DNA of 47,338 nucleotides from Verrucomicrobiales bacterium (GCA_003138485.1 PLGF01000124.1:1-47338); one strand, 5' to 3'. Positions 26,047 to 34,382 are shown, counted from the first letter of the stretch. A program made the numbers and translations. Notes: a model not told the origin generated them from the letters alone.

Positions 26047-26915
26047 AAAAATCCGCTTTCGTCCTGCTCATTTTCCTGGCCGCGCTGGCGCTGTGGATTC
26101 CATCTCGATGGAAATTGCTCGACACGCGGCGGGCCCTCCTGCAATCCGAGGCGCGCCTGGCTCAATTGCGCGGCCGCCTCGCCGCCGATGAGGCCACCCT
26201 CGATTTGGCCCGCCGCGCGCGCGACACGCAAAACAAGGCGCGCGCGCAAGCCCTCGCCGCCGTCTCACAATCTCAAGAAGCGGCCGCCAAATTGGACCCG
26301 GAGAGCCGATGGGCCAATCCCCCCGCCTCGCTGCCGGATTGGAATTCGCAGTCCCCTTACATCTGGGTGCCGAAAGATTTTCTGCCGCGATTACAGCCAC
26401 GCGTCTTTGAGAAGGACGGTGGAATGACCAGGGAGGCCGCCTCCGTTTTGGCCCTGGACGATCCGGCGCGCCGCGCGCTGGATAATCAGTTGCGGCAAGC
26501 CTTGGCGGACTATCATGCGCTGCAAGTATCAAATGCCCAGACTTCAGACCAGTCCCTGCCGGATGCCAATGCCGACGGTCCGGTTGTCACCGTTCAAATC
26601 CCCGCCATGCCCGAAGAAGGCACGGCGTTCCTCGACCAAATCCAACAGATTCTCCAGCAGAATCTCGGAGCACAGAGGGCCGGTTTGGTCACGAATGCGG
26701 CTGCGGACTGGCTGGATAATCTATCCGGCCAGAGGCCAACGGTCGTCTCCGTTACCCGCCATCCTGACGGGAATTGGGGTGTTTGCATCCGCTCGGCAAA
26801 CGGCAGCCAAACATCCAGCTCTGGGATTCCGTCCAGTTACGCCGCGACAATGCTGCCCGATTACCTGCTCCCGCTCTTCGCCGACATTCTGCCGCCGCCC
26901 GATGACGCCCCGTAG
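26043..26915 (+). CDS. Membrane-anchored coiled-coil protein, paralogue of the sigma ectodomain
   Basis: A 290-residue protein with an N-terminal signal-anchor (MKKSAFVLLIFLAALALWIP), a coiled coil rich in Ala, Arg and Gln (about 27-85) and a globular C-terminal part. I know no named family. It aligns by eye with the C-terminal half of the sigma protein: SPYIWVPKDFLPRL (104-117) against SPYARLPKSVLAPM, the ALADYHALQ helix against FLAAYETRE, and LGAQRAGLVTNAAADWL against LGDERGGIFTNALAGWM. The pair probably arose by duplication and may interact in the envelope. Four bases overlap the sigma gene, implying coupled translation and a matched ratio. Confidence 0.75.
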   Translation: MKKSAFVLLIFLAALALWIPSRWKLLDTRRALLQSEARLAQLRGRLAADEATLDLARRARDTQNKARAQALAAVSQSQEAAAKLDPESRWANPPASLPDWNSQSPYIWVPKDFLPRLQPRVFEKDGGMTREAASVLALDDPARRALDNQLRQALADYHALQVSNAQTSDQSLPDANADGPVVTVQIPAMPEEGTAFLDQIQQILQQNLGAQRAGLVTNAAADWLDNLSGQRPTVVSVTRHPDGNWGVCIRSANGSQTSSSGIPSSYAATMLPDYLLPLFADILPPPDDAP

Positions 26916-27029
26916 CCGTTGGGCGCCAATCAGATAACGAGGCAAAGGGACATTTCTCGCGCGGAGGGGAGTGAACAAATTGTTGGCTGCCCGCGTTGCG
27001 GGCTGCTGAGACCGCAATGAAAAGGAATT

Positions 27030-27060
27030 TGACAAGATGACCAGGATGGACAGGATTGGG
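27030..27060 (+). repeat. Possible intergenic repeat (GATGACCAGGATGGACAGGATT)-like
   Basis: The stretch GACAAGATGACCAGGATGG followed by ACAGGATT has short internal repetition and resembles intergenic repeats of the form ACAGGATNNACAGGATT that are widespread in environmental bacterial genomes. This supports placing the start of the next gene at 27154 rather than at the ATG at 27037 within this repeat. Confidence 0.35.
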
Positions 27061-27153
27061 AAATGTTATGATTGCAAGAATGCTCCCGCCAGCATTGCAT
27101 CGGCGGAATCGAATGAAAGTGTGGCTGGCCGCCCTATCCCCAACTCAAGACAA

Positions 27154-28140
27154 ATGATCGCGCCATTGGCAAAATTCATTGACTGGTCGGCCATTCAGGC
27201 TGTGTCCGTGATGATGCCGTCTGACAGTATGCAACATCCCCGGCTGGAGGAAGCGCTCGAATTCCTCAAGGGGCCGGAGTTCATTCCCGACGAAAGCCTG
27301 CCGGCGCGGGTTGAGTTTGATCCCGGCGGATCGGGAACGCAGTTTCACTTTCCCTCGCCGCGACCTGGCAACTGCGCGGAGAACAACATTGTTCATGGCC
27401 AGCTTTTCCGCTGTGGCGAGCGATGGCAGGAACGGCCCGTGGTCATTCTGCTGCATGGGTCGGGCGACTCCCTCAATTACAAATTCCGATTTCCGTTGAT
27501 CGCTCGCCGATGCAATCGGGAAGGATTTAATGCAGCTTCATTAGTGGCGCCTTACCACTTTCAACGCCGTCCCCGCCAGCTTGGTGGTTCGCTCGCCTAT
27601 TCGGATTGCCTTCAGTTTGCGGAGGCAACCGCGCAGGCGGTTGCCGAAATTCGTGCCTTGACCGTGTGGCTGCTGGGCAAAGGCTGCCCTGCAGTGGCGC
27701 TGTGGGGCTATTCAATGGGAGCGTGGTATGCGGGGCTGGCGGTGTGCCGCGATGCGCGCCTGGCCGCTGTCGTTCTGGGCGCGACGTGCGCGAGGATGAA
27801 TCCTTGGTTGGAGCAACGGGCCGTCAATCCTCGTATTCGGAAAAACTTGCCGAAAGTCCGCGAGATATGTGAGATGTTAAATCTCACTGCGTTGAATTTG
27901 ACCGTGACCCAACCGGTCATCCCCGGGAAAAATATATTATTACTCGAAGCGTTTCATGATTCGATGATGTGCCCAAAGGAGGATACAGAGGACCTCTGGC
28001 GAGCGTGGGGACAGCCCGGCATCTGGCGGTTGCCGCACGGCCACATTGGCGTTTGTTGTGGGTTCGTGCTGGGTTTGACAAGTCGCGTCCTTCGCTGGCT
28101 GACGCCACGACTAAACGCAGTCAATGACTGTGTGGTCTAA
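27154..28140 (+). CDS. Alpha/beta-hydrolase family protein, paralogue A
   Basis: The frame is open from 27037, but residues before 27154 look like repeat DNA, and the paralogue at 28933 also starts MIAPLAKFIDW. From 27154 the protein has about 328 residues. VVILLHGSGDSLNY is the oxyanion region. GYSMGAW carries the nucleophile serine. LLLEAFHDSMM holds a likely acidic triad member and WRLPHGHIG the histidine. The family resembles ABHD18-like or dienelactone-type hydrolases with an unusual N-terminal cap; the substrate is unknown. A GT2 gene separates it from paralogue B. Confidence 0.78.
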   Translation: MIAPLAKFIDWSAIQAVSVMMPSDSMQHPRLEEALEFLKGPEFIPDESLPARVEFDPGGSGTQFHFPSPRPGNCAENNIVHGQLFRCGERWQERPVVILLHGSGDSLNYKFRFPLIARRCNREGFNAASLVAPYHFQRRPRQLGGSLAYSDCLQFAEATAQAVAEIRALTVWLLGKGCPAVALWGYSMGAWYAGLAVCRDARLAAVVLGATCARMNPWLEQRAVNPRIRKNLPKVREICEMLNLTALNLTVTQPVIPGKNILLLEAFHDSMMCPKEDTEDLWRAWGQPGIWRLPHGHIGVCCGFVLGLTSRVLRWLTPRLNAVNDCVV

Positions 28141-28191
28141 CGCTAGGCGGCATAGTATTCATTTGAAATTTGAGCGGGATTGCAAGTTGCC

Positions 28192-28929
28192 ATGAAGATT
28201 TCCATCATTGTGCCGGCTTTCAACGAGGAACAATTCCTCGGGGAAACCCTCGCGCAAATCAAGGCGGCGGCGGGCGCTTTGGCAAACATCGGTTGGGGAA
28301 CTGAATTGATCGTCTGCGACAACAATTCCACCGACCGCACGGCAGAGATCGCCCGGGCGGCGGGTGCGAACGTCGTGTTCGAGCCGGTCAATCAAATCTC
28401 CCGCGCCCGAAATTCAGGCGCGGCGGCGGCCACCGGCGACTGGCTGGTCTTCGTGGATGCTGATTCCCATCCCAGCGCGGGAGTGTTCGCCGACATGGCG
28501 AAGGAAATCCAATCCGGCAACTGCATCGCCGGGGGCGCGACCATCCGTTGGGATCAAAAAATTCCCATCATCGAACTGCTGACGCCCCTCGTGAATCTCG
28601 GCTTCCGCTGGCGGCGAATGCTCTCCGGCGCGTTGATTTTCATCGAAACGGCGGCGTTCCGAAATCTCGGGGGCTTCAGCAACGAAGCGTATGGCGGAGA
28701 AGACGTGGAATTAGCCCGGCGATTGAAACATCTGGCAAGAACAACCAGAAAACGATTTGTCATCCTGCACCGGCATCCGGTCGTAACCTCCGCGCGAAGA
28801 ATGCGGCTTTACACCGCACGCCAGCAAATCGGACAATTCAGACTGCTGTATTACATCATCTTCGATCCACACCACGCGATAAAAGACCGCGACGCCGCTC
28901 GTATCTGGTATGACGGACGAAGATGGTAA
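28192..28929 (+). CDS. GT2-family glycosyltransferase
   Basis: A 245-residue GT-A enzyme. MKISIIVPAFNEEQFL is the typical N-terminus, followed by LIVCDNNSTDRTAEIAR, QISRARNSGAAAATGDWLVFVDADSHP (metal-binding DAD) and GGFSNEAYGGEDVELARRL (acceptor/catalytic region). The frame continues four codons upstream to a TTG, but the ATG at 28192 fits the family. It sits between the two alpha/beta-hydrolase paralogues, with three bases before the second, which suggests an operon that processes a sugar-containing compound. Confidence 0.88.
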   Translation: MKISIIVPAFNEEQFLGETLAQIKAAAGALANIGWGTELIVCDNNSTDRTAEIARAAGANVVFEPVNQISRARNSGAAAATGDWLVFVDADSHPSAGVFADMAKEIQSGNCIAGGATIRWDQKIPIIELLTPLVNLGFRWRRMLSGALIFIETAAFRNLGGFSNEAYGGEDVELARRLKHLARTTRKRFVILHRHPVVTSARRMRLYTARQQIGQFRLLYYIIFDPHHAIKDRDAARIWYDGRRW

Positions 28930-28932
28930 GGT

Positions 28933-29901
28933 ATGATTGCACCCCTGGCAAAATTCATTGACTGGTATTTCCTACAAGCCGTCTGGATGCTCCCCTCTTT
29001 TCGAAAATGTGCCAGGGGCGATTCAAAATTGACGGAAGCCATTGAGTTTCTAAATGGACCGAATTTCATTCCCGCCGAAAGCAACCCCGCCGAACTGGAA
29101 TTCAAATCGGAAATTCACTTTGCATTTCCATCGCCGCGACCGGGCGAGTTTGCGGAAAACAATGTCGTTCATGGACGCCTTTATCGTCGCGCAAAGGATT
29201 GGCAGGAATTCCCGACCCTCATTTTGTTGCATGGCGGCGGCGATTATTTGAATCACCGGTATCGTTTTCCGTTAACGGTTCCTGCGATTCATCGCGCGGG
29301 ATTTAACGCGGCGACATTGGTCGCGCCTTACCATTTTCAACGCAGCGTCCATCGTGTTGACGCATTCGACCATCTGCGGGTGGCTGAAGCATTTGCGCAA
29401 GCGGTTGCTGAAATTCGCGCCCTCACTGGCTGGCTGCTGAACCAGGGTTGTCCTTCCATTGCATTATTCGGCATTTCACTTGGCGGATGGCTCGCCGGGT
29501 TGGCGGCAACGCGCGATTCACGACTGATAGCAATTGTTCTCGCGGTGCCAGGCGTGCGCCGGGATTATCGCGCGACACGCGGTGAACGCGTTCTTTGGGC
29601 GCCGATGCGCAAAGCACTGGAAAAACAAAAAACAGCGCGCGAAGCGCTGGACAAGACGCCGATGAATTTGACGTTGAGCCGGCCGGTTATTTCCAAAGAA
29701 AATATTTTGTTGATTCAGGGACGCTACGATTTGCTCGTGGGGGCGGAACGGACAGAGGAACTCTGGCAAAAATGGAAACAGCCGGAAATCTGGAGGCTGC
29801 CGCACGGCCACGTCAGTTGGATGTTCACGCCGGGTCTGACGCGCCGTGTTCTTTGCTGGCTGGCGGCGAGGATGGAAGCCGGTCGAAAAAGCAACTTATG
29901 A
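28933..29901 (+). CDS. Alpha/beta-hydrolase family protein, paralogue B
   Basis: A 322-residue protein sharing the full layout of paralogue A: the MIAPLAKFIDW start, FIPAESNPAELEF, LILLHGGGDYLNHRYRFPL, the VAPYHFQRSVHR block, nucleophile elbow GISLGGWLAGLAATRDSR, LIQGRYDLLVG (acid) and RLPHGHVSW (His). The two copies differ in about half of their positions, so the duplication is not recent. An AAGG motif lies just upstream of the ATG. Its stop overlaps a third MIAPLAK start. Confidence 0.8.
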   Translation: MIAPLAKFIDWYFLQAVWMLPSFRKCARGDSKLTEAIEFLNGPNFIPAESNPAELEFKSEIHFAFPSPRPGEFAENNVVHGRLYRRAKDWQEFPTLILLHGGGDYLNHRYRFPLTVPAIHRAGFNAATLVAPYHFQRSVHRVDAFDHLRVAEAFAQAVAEIRALTGWLLNQGCPSIALFGISLGGWLAGLAATRDSRLIAIVLAVPGVRRDYRATRGERVLWAPMRKALEKQKTAREALDKTPMNLTLSRPVISKENILLIQGRYDLLVGAERTEELWQKWKQPEIWRLPHGHVSWMFTPGLTRRVLCWLAARMEAGRKSNL

Positions 29902-29972
29902 TCGCGCCTTTGGCAAAATTGATGGCCCGGTCCCCCAGTCAGTTCCTGGCCATGCTGATACCGTGCGATTAG
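29898..29972 (+). pseudogene. Truncated third copy of the alpha/beta-hydrolase start
   Basis: The ATG at 29898 overlaps the paralogue B stop (ATGA) and opens a frame reading MIAPLAKLMARSPSQFLAML that stops at 29970-29972 after 24 codons. The first seven residues match paralogues A and B exactly (MIAPLAK), so this looks like the remnant of a third tandem copy. About 200 bases with no clear gene follow before the dienelactone hydrolase. Confidence 0.5.
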
Positions 29973-30172
29973 CAGGCAGCGAGTCTCAGCGGTGAGAAAC
30001 TATGATCTGGCAGACGTGCTTTATCAGCCGGATACGCTTGAGACGCCGCAGGCCAGCCTGGTGATCGGAATGAAGTGGTTGCCGGGGGGTTACACCAAGC
30101 GATTCAACATCAGGCGGGACGACACTTGCGTGAACTTGCACTTTTTGCGCGACAGCTTATTGTTTCGGAGCT

Positions 30173-30949
30173 ATGAAGAGATTGATTTGCGCTCTGCTTT
30201 TTGCCATAAGCTCGCATGCCTTGCGCGCGGCCATCCATACCGAAACTTTCGATTACAAACAGGGGGATGCGACGCTTGAGGGTTTTGTGGCCTACGACGA
30301 TGCCGTTCAGGGTCAACGGCCCGGCATCCTGGTTGTCCATCAATGGATGGGTTTGACGGATTACGAAAAGAAACGCGCGGAAATGCTGGCCCAACTCGGA
30401 TACGTTGCGTTTTGCGCGGACATTTACGGCAAAGGGGTCCGCCCGACAAGCACTCAGGACGCAGGGACTGTGGCCGGCAAATACAAGGGAGACCGTCAAC
30501 TTCTGCGAGCCCGCGTCAATGCCGCTTTGGCCGCGTTGCGCCGGCAGCCGCTGGTGGATCAAAGACACGTCGCGGCCATCGGTTATTGTTTTGGCGGGAC
30601 AACAGTAATTGAGCTGGCCCGCAGCGGCGCGGACGTGGCAGGGGTTGTCAGTTTTCACGGAGGACTCGATTCGCCGACGCCAACGGATGGGAAAAACATC
30701 AAATGCAAGGTGCTGGTGTGCCACGGTGCGGATGACCCATTTGAATCCGCACAGGACATGGCCGCCTTTGAAAACGAAATGCGCGGCGCAGGCGTGGACT
30801 GGCAGCTCATCAAATACGGCGGCGCCGTCCATGCCTTTACCCAACCCAACGCGGGCAACGACAATTCCAAAGGCGCGGCTTACAATGAAAGGGCGGACAA
30901 ACGATCCTGGGAAGCCATGACGAAGTTCTTTGCCGAAATTTTCAAATAG
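30173..30949 (+). CDS. Dienelactone hydrolase family protein, exported
   Basis: A 258-residue hydrolase with a signal peptide (MKRLICALLFAISSHALRA). The nucleophile is a cysteine in IGYCFGG (C139), the hallmark that separates dienelactone hydrolases from serine relatives. The acid is in LVCHGADDPFES and the histidine in GGAVHAFTQP. WMGLTDYEKKRAEMLAQLGYVAF also fits the family. Export suggests a role on lactones or esters in the periplasm rather than in classic cytoplasmic chlorocatechol degradation; the substrate is not known. Confidence 0.88.
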   Translation: MKRLICALLFAISSHALRAAIHTETFDYKQGDATLEGFVAYDDAVQGQRPGILVVHQWMGLTDYEKKRAEMLAQLGYVAFCADIYGKGVRPTSTQDAGTVAGKYKGDRQLLRARVNAALAALRRQPLVDQRHVAAIGYCFGGTTVIELARSGADVAGVVSFHGGLDSPTPTDGKNIKCKVLVCHGADDPFESAQDMAAFENEMRGAGVDWQLIKYGGAVHAFTQPNAGNDNSKGAAYNERADKRSWEAMTKFFAEIFK

Positions 30950-30977
30950 AGCGACTTTTTCCGGTTGCCGCCGCATC

Positions 30978-31829
30978 ATGGGGCCGTTGAATGCGGATAA
31001 TTACCAACTCGTCCGGCTGAAAAACGGCGCTTACAGCGTCCGCTCGCTGGCGGAAGACGAGACGTTTCATCCCGTGATCGGCCCGGCGGCCGAGGCGGAG
31101 GCGCTTTACGTCAAGCAACTGGACCTGCGGCGGCGGGCGGGGAGGCTTGGGGAATTCGTAGTGTGGGATGTCGGCTTGGGCGCGGCCGCCAACGCCATTG
31201 CCGTGCTGCGCGCCACCGCGGATTTGCCCTGTTCCCTGCGGATGGTCAGCTTCGACCGCACGCGCGCGCCGCTGGAATTCGCCCTGCGCCACTCGGCGGA
31301 GCTGGGGTATCTGGCCGGATACGATAAAACGGCGCGGGAGCTTTTAGACACGGGCCGCGCGGCGCTGGCCCGCGGGCAATGGGAATTCCGCCAGGGCGAT
31401 TTTCCCCAACTGTTGCGGGCCGCCATCCCGCCCGCCCCGCCGCCGCACGCCATTTTATTTGACGCCTTTTCGCCCGCCAAGAATCCGGCGATGTGGACGG
31501 CGGCGCTTTTTTCGGATTTGCACCGCTGGCTTGATCCGCGACGGCCCTGCGCGATGCCGACGTATTCTCGCAGCACGATGCTGCGGGTCACGCTGTTGCT
31601 GGCGGGGTTCTTCGTGGGGATCGGGCGGGCCACCGGGGAGAAAGAGCAGACGACCATCGCGGCGAACGCGCCGGAACTGCTGGCGGAGCCGCTGCCGCGG
31701 GAATGGCTGCAACGAGCCCGCCATTCGCGCAGCGCCGAGCCGCTCTGGGAACCGGTTTATCGCCAGGCGCATCTTAGCGCGGAAACGTGGGAGAAGCTGC
31801 GATGCCATCCGCAGTTTCGGGAGGATTAG
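30978..31829 (+). CDS. mnmD: MnmC/MnmD-type tRNA methyltransferase (standalone domain)
   Basis: The match to the methyltransferase half of MnmC is clear: VVWDVGLGAAANAIAVL is the SAM loop and ILFDAFSPAKNPAMWT is the family signature, which reads DGFAPAKNPDMW in E. coli MnmC. TYSRSTMLRVTLLLAGFFVG follows as expected. MnmC completes 5-methylaminomethyl-2-thiouridine at the tRNA wobble position. Here the FAD oxidase half is missing, as in MnmD-type enzymes. The frame is open to 30930, but the ATG at 30978 (MGPLNADNYQL) avoids overlap with the preceding gene. 284 residues from that start. Confidence 0.75.
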   Translation: MGPLNADNYQLVRLKNGAYSVRSLAEDETFHPVIGPAAEAEALYVKQLDLRRRAGRLGEFVVWDVGLGAAANAIAVLRATADLPCSLRMVSFDRTRAPLEFALRHSAELGYLAGYDKTARELLDTGRAALARGQWEFRQGDFPQLLRAAIPPAPPPHAILFDAFSPAKNPAMWTAALFSDLHRWLDPRRPCAMPTYSRSTMLRVTLLLAGFFVGIGRATGEKEQTTIAANAPELLAEPLPREWLQRARHSRSAEPLWEPVYRQAHLSAETWEKLRCHPQFRED

Positions 31830-31875
31830 AGGTTGTATTATTCGGCGCAAGGGATGATGATGGCGGCATACTAGG

Positions 31876-33246
31876 ATGAAGAGCGCTTTGCTGATCGACG
31901 AGGATCGTGTCACCCGCCACGCGCTGGCGCAATGGCTGCGCGAGGCGGGTTGGAATGTGCTCGAAGCGGACGAAGGGGCCACGGGTCTGGCCCTGGCCCT
32001 GGAGAAAAAGCCCGCCCTCATCCTCTGCGATCTGCTGGCCCCGCTTTATACCGGCTTCCAACTCTGCCGCTTTCTGCGCGCCAAACCCGAAAAGCTCCCC
32101 GGCACTCAAATCGTCGTCACGGCCAGCGGCGGTTACGGAGTGGACCGTCAAACGGCGTTCCAGGCGGGCGCCGATGAGTGCATGGTCAAGCCGATTTTGC
32201 AATCCGACCTCCTCCGCCTTCTCAAATCCCTCCAAGGCACGCCCGGCGACACGCAAACGACCGACCGCCTCGCGGCGCCCGAACGCGACGACCCGGATTT
32301 TCCGCCCTTATCGCGCGAAGCGGTCCCGGAAGGGGAGACGCTGGTGCGGTTCTGGGGCGTGCGCGGCTCAATCGCCACGCCGGGGGCCTCGACGCTGCTC
32401 TTCGGGGGCAACACGGCGTGCGTCGAGGTGCGGGCCGACGGCCAGTTGGTGGTGTTGGACGCGGGCACGGGCATCCGGCCGCTGGGGTTGCGGCTGGCCG
32501 GGGAATTCAAGGGCGTGCCACTTTGCTTGACGTTGCTGATCAGCCACACGCATTGGGACCACATCCAGGGGTTGCCCTTTTTCGCCGCGGCCTACAACCC
32601 AAAGAACCGGCTTCGCATCCTGGGCTACGAGGGCGCGCGGGCGGGGTTGCTGTCGGCGTTGTCCAGCCAGATGGAAAGCCCCTATTTTCCCGTCGGCTGG
32701 CAGCAACTGCCCAGCCACATCGTCCTGCGGGAGCTTCAACAGCCGCAATTCCAAATCGGCCCCATCAAGGTGGATACGGTGTACCTCAATCATCCGGGCA
32801 TCTGCGTCGGATACCGCCTGAACACCAGCGCGGGGTCCGTCGCGTACCTGCCGGACAACGAGCCGTTCCAGCGTTACAAGTATAACGCCGACCCCAAGGC
32901 GCAGCACGGCTCGACGGAAATCCTGGCATTCGCGCGGCGGATGGACCAGAAGCTGATCGATTTCATTCACGGCGCGGACATTCTCATCATCGACTCCCAA
33001 TACGACGCGGAGGAGTACCAGACGCGCGTCGGCTGGGGCCACGGGTGCGTCGATGACGTGGTGGCGCTGGCCTTGCGCGCCAACGTCAAGCGCCTGTGCC
33101 TTTTTCACCACGATCCAACCCACGACGATCTGAAGCTCTCCAGCATGGTGGAGTGGGCGCGGCAATTTGTCGCCGCCCTGGGTGAAACGCTGACAGTGGA
33201 CGCCGCCTGCGAAGGGCAGGAAATTGTGCTCCGCGCGGCGCGGTGA
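31876..33246 (+). CDS. Receiver domain fused to a metallo-beta-lactamase-fold hydrolase
   Basis: A 456-residue fusion. Residues 1-115 form a CheY-like receiver (LLIDEDR acidic cluster, phosphoacceptor in LILCDLLAPL at D52, T82, K105). After a linker, residues 155-450 form a metallo-beta-lactamase fold: FWGVRGSIATPG, LVVLDAGTGIRPLG, SHTHWDHIQGLPFF (HxHxDH at 224-229), VYLNHPG, IIDSQYDAEEYQ and FHHDPTHDD. The VRGSIATPG block resembles phosphodiesterase or RNase Z-like members. Phosphorylation probably controls hydrolysis of a nucleotide or RNA. No kinase is adjacent. Confidence 0.9.
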   Translation: MKSALLIDEDRVTRHALAQWLREAGWNVLEADEGATGLALALEKKPALILCDLLAPLYTGFQLCRFLRAKPEKLPGTQIVVTASGGYGVDRQTAFQAGADECMVKPILQSDLLRLLKSLQGTPGDTQTTDRLAAPERDDPDFPPLSREAVPEGETLVRFWGVRGSIATPGASTLLFGGNTACVEVRADGQLVVLDAGTGIRPLGLRLAGEFKGVPLCLTLLISHTHWDHIQGLPFFAAAYNPKNRLRILGYEGARAGLLSALSSQMESPYFPVGWQQLPSHIVLRELQQPQFQIGPIKVDTVYLNHPGICVGYRLNTSAGSVAYLPDNEPFQRYKYNADPKAQHGSTEILAFARRMDQKLIDFIHGADILIIDSQYDAEEYQTRVGWGHGCVDDVVALALRANVKRLCLFHHDPTHDDLKLSSMVEWARQFVAALGETLTVDAACEGQEIVLRAAR

Positions 33247-33361
33247 GGGTGCATCTGAGGGAAAATGAATGGTATCCAAGCACCAAGGACGAAATGGCAG
33301 CACAAAGCCGCTTTAGCGTATGCGCCAGGCCGGGCACATTCATTCCACTGTTTCAATGTTA

Positions 33362-33690
33362 GAGCGTGTTTTGAAAATGCCATTTTCATATCGACGCCAA
33401 GCGTTTAACCATCAGGCGGATCATGCAAATCCGCAGCATCGCCTCGCTATGGTCGATGCGGACTTCGTAGTCGCGACACAGCCGCCGCGATTTGAAGAAC
33501 CAACCAAAGGTTCGTTCTACAATCCAGCGTTTGGGCAGCACTTTAAAACCTTTGACACGATCGCAACGCCGCACGATTTCCAGTTTCAGCTTGCCATAGG
33601 GACGAAGTTGTTTGACCCATCGCACCAAGGCTCCGAGATAGCCGCCGTCGGCCCAGATGATTTGCAAGCGTCCAAACATATTGACCAATC
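33362..33690 (-). mobile_element. 3' fragment of an IS5-family insertion sequence
   Basis: In the sigma-fused frame the C-terminal ~97 residues ([51 protein letters not shown]) match IS5-family transposases, with the second D (WADGGY) and the E (VERTFGW) of the DDE triad. The IS-type end GAGCGTGTTTTGAAAATG lies at 33362-33379, after the stop. The N-terminal part of the transposase and the other inverted repeat are missing, so this is a remnant. The junction with the sigma gene lies near 33680-33700. Confidence 0.75.
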
Positions 33691-34372
33691 CTTTGATGAG
33701 GGTTAAGGTTAAGCTGCTGGATGCCGCGCCGTGGGCCAGGACCGCGGCCGTGGTCGCTTTGGCCAGGGCGACGGGCGCGGCTTGGACAGAATGGGCCGAA
33801 ACGGCCCCTGCAATCGCGACGGCGGACAACGTGACGCCGCGTTTGACGAAGAAAACGCGGAGTTTGTCCAAGCCCCGCGCCACCCGTTTCCTGGCGGACT
33901 CCTCGTTCGCGCCCAAAGCCACCCCTACATCTCGAAAACTTTTGTTCTCAAAATAGCGCAGCAGCAGCGCGTCGCGGTCAGTCTGGCCGAGCCGGTTCAT
34001 GGCTTCGTCGAGCAAGGGCGACAACTCCTTCCAGACCGCCTCCTCCTGAGCATTGTCAATCGTGGATTGCATCTGTGCCTCCTTTTCCCGGCGTTGACGG
34101 TTGGATTCGGTTCTCAGCACATTGGCCGCCGTGAAGCGGGTGGTGCGATAGAGCCAACCGGAAAGGATGGTTTTTGAGTGGAGCAAGGCCGCCTTCCCGG
34201 CCAAAATGATGAACACTGCCTGGGTGATTTCCTCCGCCAGATTGGGATCGCGCACCTGCCGTAGCGCCGATGAATAAACCAGACTGATATGCCTGGCCAC
34301 GAGCGTGGCAAAGGCGTGTTCGGAACGGCGGGTGGCATACTCCCGCAGCAATTCCATGTCGTCATCCATCAT
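33386..34372 (-). CDS. ECF sigma factor with its C-terminus replaced by an IS5 transposase end
   Basis: A 328-residue chimera. Residues 1-228 are a sigma factor like the one at 24466: [43 protein letters not shown] and LSGWLYRTT (sigma-2), then [39 protein letters not shown] (sigma-4) and an Ala/Val-rich stretch to LTLTLIKG. From about 230 it becomes an IS5 transposase C-terminus. Sigma factors of this type normally continue after LIKG into a membrane segment, so the insertion removed its membrane and ectodomain part. The sigma core is intact and could make an unanchored factor. The first ATG lies only four bases past a TATAAT, so an inner ATG may be used. Confidence 0.8.
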   Translation of the reverse strand: MMDDDMELLREYATRRSEHAFATLVARHISLVYSSALRQVRDPNLAEEITQAVFIILAGKAALLHSKTILSGWLYRTTRFTAANVLRTESNRQRREKEAQMQSTIDNAQEEAVWKELSPLLDEAMNRLGQTDRDALLLRYFENKSFRDVGVALGANEESARKRVARGLDKLRVFFVKRGVTLSAVAIAGAVSAHSVQAAPVALAKATTAAVLAHGAASSSLTLTLIKGLVNMFGRLQIIWADGGYLGALVRWVKQLRPYGKLKLEIVRRCDRVKGFKVLPKRWIVERTFGWFFKSRRLCRDYEVRIDHSEAMLRICMIRLMVKRLASI

Positions 34373-34376
34373 TCAC

Positions 34377-34382
34377 ATTATA
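34377..34382 (-). promoter_or_regulatory. Candidate -10 box of the sigma/transposase fusion
   Basis: Reading the minus strand, a perfect TATAAT stands at 34382-34377, four bases before the first ATG of the fusion gene. No good -35 lies at normal distance (TTGTCC is 22 bases away). If real, transcription would start at or past the first ATG, so translation would begin at an inner Met (MELLREY). Confidence 0.25.

Noticed and set aside
29992-30279. GTG-started 95-codon frame before the dienelactone hydrolase
   Set aside because: It looks fairly protein-like (LPGGYTKRFNIRRDD), but overlaps the hydrolase signal peptide by over 100 bases and has no recognisable family. Possibly a remnant; not enough to call.
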